Below are positions 21,216-22,925 of a DNA stretch of 22,925 nt, one piece after another. The notes under the pieces are model-generated. The model did not search any database and was not told where the DNA came from. It was given only the letters and a program-made list of their open reading frames with translations. The translations under genes and the position numbers were made by a program. The stretch is from the NCBI GenBank assembly GCA_029777755.1, contig JAKORQ010000274.1:1-22925 (forward strand), given 5' to 3'. Every line of letters begins with the position of its first letter. The first letter of the stretch is position 1. The DNA comes from Planctomycetota bacterium. Its GTDB lineage: Bacteria > Planctomycetota > Phycisphaerae > Tepidisphaerales > Tepidisphaeraceae.

Positions 21216-22733
21216 TCACGGGCCGTCACTGAGGAGCTGCGCGATCAGGTCATCGGTCTTCACTGAAGCCACGCCGCTGCGCGTGTCGCTCATGGCGTAG
21301 GGGATGATCAGCACGCCGTTGTGGTTAAGTGCCCCGCATGTGTAGACCACATTGGGGACGTATCCTTCGCGCTCCGACTCCAGCGGCTCGATCAGCGGCT
21401 TCTTCAGCCGCCCGATGACCCGCTCGGGATGGTCCAGGTCCAGCAGCGCCGCCCCGATGCAGTATCGCCGCACCGGGCCGATGCCGTGCGTCAGCACCAG
21501 CCAGCCGGCCGGCGTCTCGATCGGCGAACCGCAGTTGCCCATTTTTATGATCTCCCAAGGCTCGCGCGGCTGGATGATCGGCTGCCACTCATACCAGAAG
21601 TGCAGATGTCTGCTGCGCGACAGTGTGATCGATTGCCCATCCTGCCGTCCCAGCATGCAGTAGTCGCCGTTGATCCGGCGGGGGAACAGCGCCATCCCCT
21701 TGTTGATGATCGCCGGGCCGTTGAGCGTGCAGATGTCGAAGCGGCGGAAGTCCTCCGTCTCGATCAGTTGAATCGAAAGGCTCGACCCGGAGTACGCGGT
21801 GTAGGTGGCGTAATAGGTGCTGTCGCCGTCGTCATCGGTGAAGCGCACGAAGCGGGCATCCTCGATGCCGTGCGCCTCGGCGTCTGACACCGGGAAGATC
21901 ACCCGCTCGCAGACATCCTCCTCATCGTCGAAGCTGATGGTGTAGTTCGATTCCGCCAGCCAGCGCATCGCCCGCACCGCGTGCTCCCTGTCTGCGCTAT
22001 ACGCAAGCTCGTCGGCCGAGCGTATCGCTTCTTCCAGTTCATCGCGCGTGAATTGATTCTGCAATCGCTGGATTACATCGCCGGTGAACGAGCCCCACGC
22101 GTTCAGCTCCTGCAGCTTGCGGGCGAACAGCTCCTTATCGTACTTCCGGTGCGTCTCGACAACCGGCGTGCTGATATACGGGCTGACCGGGTCGAGGATC
22201 ATCCGCGCCTGCTCATCCAGCACGCCGGAGCGAAACACCACGGAGCTTATGTGCCCCTCGCCGGTGGCGCGGAAGCTCATGATGAACCGCAGGTATCCCG
22301 GCGGCAGTCCCTCCTGCGAAGGATGCGGCACAATCGATGGATTGAAGAACGCGGCCGACTCCACCGAGTACTCGGCGGTCACGTATGACGCCAGCAGAAG
22401 CTGATCCCGTTCGGGCAAATTCTGCACCGCCTGCTGCAGGTCGACATGGCCGCTGGTCACCAGCCAGCGCACCAGTCGCGCGAAGAACCTGCGCAAGACT
22501 CGCGCAAAGTCGCGATGACGCGAAGCAAAGCGCTTCTGCGTCATCGCCCATTCGTATCTCCTTGTCTGCGGGCTGTACTCCAGGAACGCGCGGATCACGC
22601 GCACCAGTGAGTCGCCACCTTGAGCTTCCGGGCCAAAGTACCGCGCAATGACCCGGGCGTTGTCACGCTGAAACTGCTCCAGCCGGCGCTGTACTAATGT
22701 CGTCTGCTCGTGCACCACCAGTTGCTCGTTCAT
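21216..22733 (-). CDS. GH130-family glycoside phosphorylase/hydrolase with N-terminal helical extension
   Basis: 505-residue protein. From about residue 125 it is a five-bladed beta-propeller of the GH130 type: FFNPSIVPHP, AHGIEDARFVRF with the likely catalytic Asp D292, NKGMALFPRRINGDYCMLGRQD, WEIIKMGNCGSPIETPAGWLVLTHGIG and RRYCIGAALLDLDHPERVIGR. GH130 enzymes phosphorolyse or hydrolyse beta-mannosides, usually inside the cell; no signal peptide is seen. The first 120 residues are helical and basic, an extension not in the shortest family members. I choose the ATG at 22733, seven bases after GGGGA, rather than the TTG before it. It overlaps the end of the upstream glycosyltransferase-like gene by 71 bases, so the pair is co-translated. 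Confidence 0.88.
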   Translation of the reverse strand: MNEQLVVHEQTTLVQRRLEQFQRDNARVIARYFGPEAQGGDSLVRVIRAFLEYSPQTRRYEWAMTQKRFASRHRDFARVLRRFFARLVRWLVTSGHVDLQQAVQNLPERDQLLLASYVTAEYSVESAAFFNPSIVPHPSQEGLPPGYLRFIMSFRATGEGHISSVVFRSGVLDEQARMILDPVSPYISTPVVETHRKYDKELFARKLQELNAWGSFTGDVIQRLQNQFTRDELEEAIRSADELAYSADREHAVRAMRWLAESNYTISFDDEEDVCERVIFPVSDAEAHGIEDARFVRFTDDDGDSTYYATYTAYSGSSLSIQLIETEDFRRFDICTLNGPAIINKGMALFPRRINGDYCMLGRQDGQSITLSRSRHLHFWYEWQPIIQPREPWEIIKMGNCGSPIETPAGWLVLTHGIGPVRRYCIGAALLDLDHPERVIGRLKKPLIEPLESEREGYVPNVVYTCGALNHNGVLIIPYAMSDTRSGVASVKTDDLIAQLLSDGP

Positions 22734-22925
22734 CAATCGGTCCCCGCTGCAATTCGGTGTGCTGACGGAATCTGCGCATCTCCAACAGGCTCAGGAGGTA
22801 CGCAAGGGTAGATTCTGCCCCTTCGTTCTCATTGTACCTGTCGGGGTGCAGACCATCTCTGCATCCACCGCTCTGCGAATCATAGAGAGGCACGTTCAAA
22901 TGATTCCGCCCGAGGAACCACTGAA
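22663..22925 (-). CDS. C-terminus of a GT4-type glycosyltransferase gene (partial)
   Basis: A minus-strand frame entering from the right edge reads QWFLGRNHLNVPLYDSQSGG, then C-R-D-G-L-H-P-D-R and NENEGAESTLAYLLSLLEM, before running over the start of the GH130 gene and stopping at 22663. The WFLGRN, VPLYD, GGCxDGL and NxGAEST motifs are those I recall at the C-terminal end of long family 4 glycosyltransferases encoded beside GH130 genes. The 87 codons visible hold no catalytic site, so the call is by motif memory and gene context. Its last 24 or so residues are encoded in the region overlapping the GH130 gene and look unstructured. Confidence 0.7.
   Translation of the reverse strand, partial: QWFLGRNHLNVPLYDSQSGGCRDGLHPDRYNENEGAESTLAYLLSLLEMRRFRQHTELQRGPIDERATGGARADDISTAPAGAVSA

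Noticed and set aside
1..22925. tRNA, rRNA, CRISPR, transposase, phage or toxin-antitoxin genes
   Set aside because: Looked for by reading both strands; no cloverleaf, spaced repeat array, DDE or integrase motif, or toxin-like pair was seen.

Overview
The window reads as chromosomal DNA of a GC-rich Gram-negative-type bacterium. Lipobox lipoproteins, envelope stress genes, secreted sugar-degrading enzymes, an AraC-type regulator, a CUT1 sugar importer and a glycosyltransferase/GH130 pair together suggest a planctomycete of the Phycisphaerae (Tepidisphaera/Humisphaera-like). That placement is inference from gene content and protein style; there is no rRNA or other marker to settle it. I see no tRNA, rRNA, CRISPR array, insertion sequence, prophage gene or origin. 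No gene-free stretch exceeds 300 bases.

Left part (1-7479), carbon acquisition and regulation. A minus-strand CUT1 sugar ABC importer operon (solute-binding protein, permease, then a cut-off gene that is probably the second permease) is divergent from a Fur-family regulator whose metal-ligand set has decayed. An AraC-family regulator with a large N-terminal sensory region follows, behind an AT-rich leader and ahead of a strong terminator. Next are a divergent SAM-dependent O-methyltransferase and a secreted heparinase II/III-type polysaccharide lyase.

Centre (7480-18195), cell envelope and stress. A glycine-zipper lipoprotein with an EF-hand loop and a lipoprotein N-acetylmuramoyl-L-alanine amidase precede an intact three-activity DNA polymerase I. 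Then come a tiny helical lipoprotein, a DUF1328 (YtjA-type) membrane peptide and a periplasmic double PRC-barrel protein. A NarL-type response regulator and a three-PAS hybrid histidine kinase lie on the opposite strand, flanked on the far side by a PA2169/DUF2383 four-helix protein and a small ElaB/YqjD-like tail-anchored protein. The arrangement suggests that the two-component pair governs the surrounding small envelope/stress genes. The control regions hold direct repeats, a dyad and competing hairpins that could be the regulatory sites.

Right part (18196-22925). A creatinase/prolidase-fold (M24) protein that lacks most metal ligands is divergent from a secreted, Gln-rich TPR protein of unknown function. 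Last is a minus-strand pair: a GH130-family glycoside phosphorylase/hydrolase whose start lies inside the 3' end of a glycosyltransferase-type gene cut by the window edge.

The strongest candidates for something undescribed are the two-component-centred envelope stress island (12137-18135), the degenerate Fur and M24 paralogues, the EF-hand glycine-zipper lipoprotein and the Gln-rich TPR protein.
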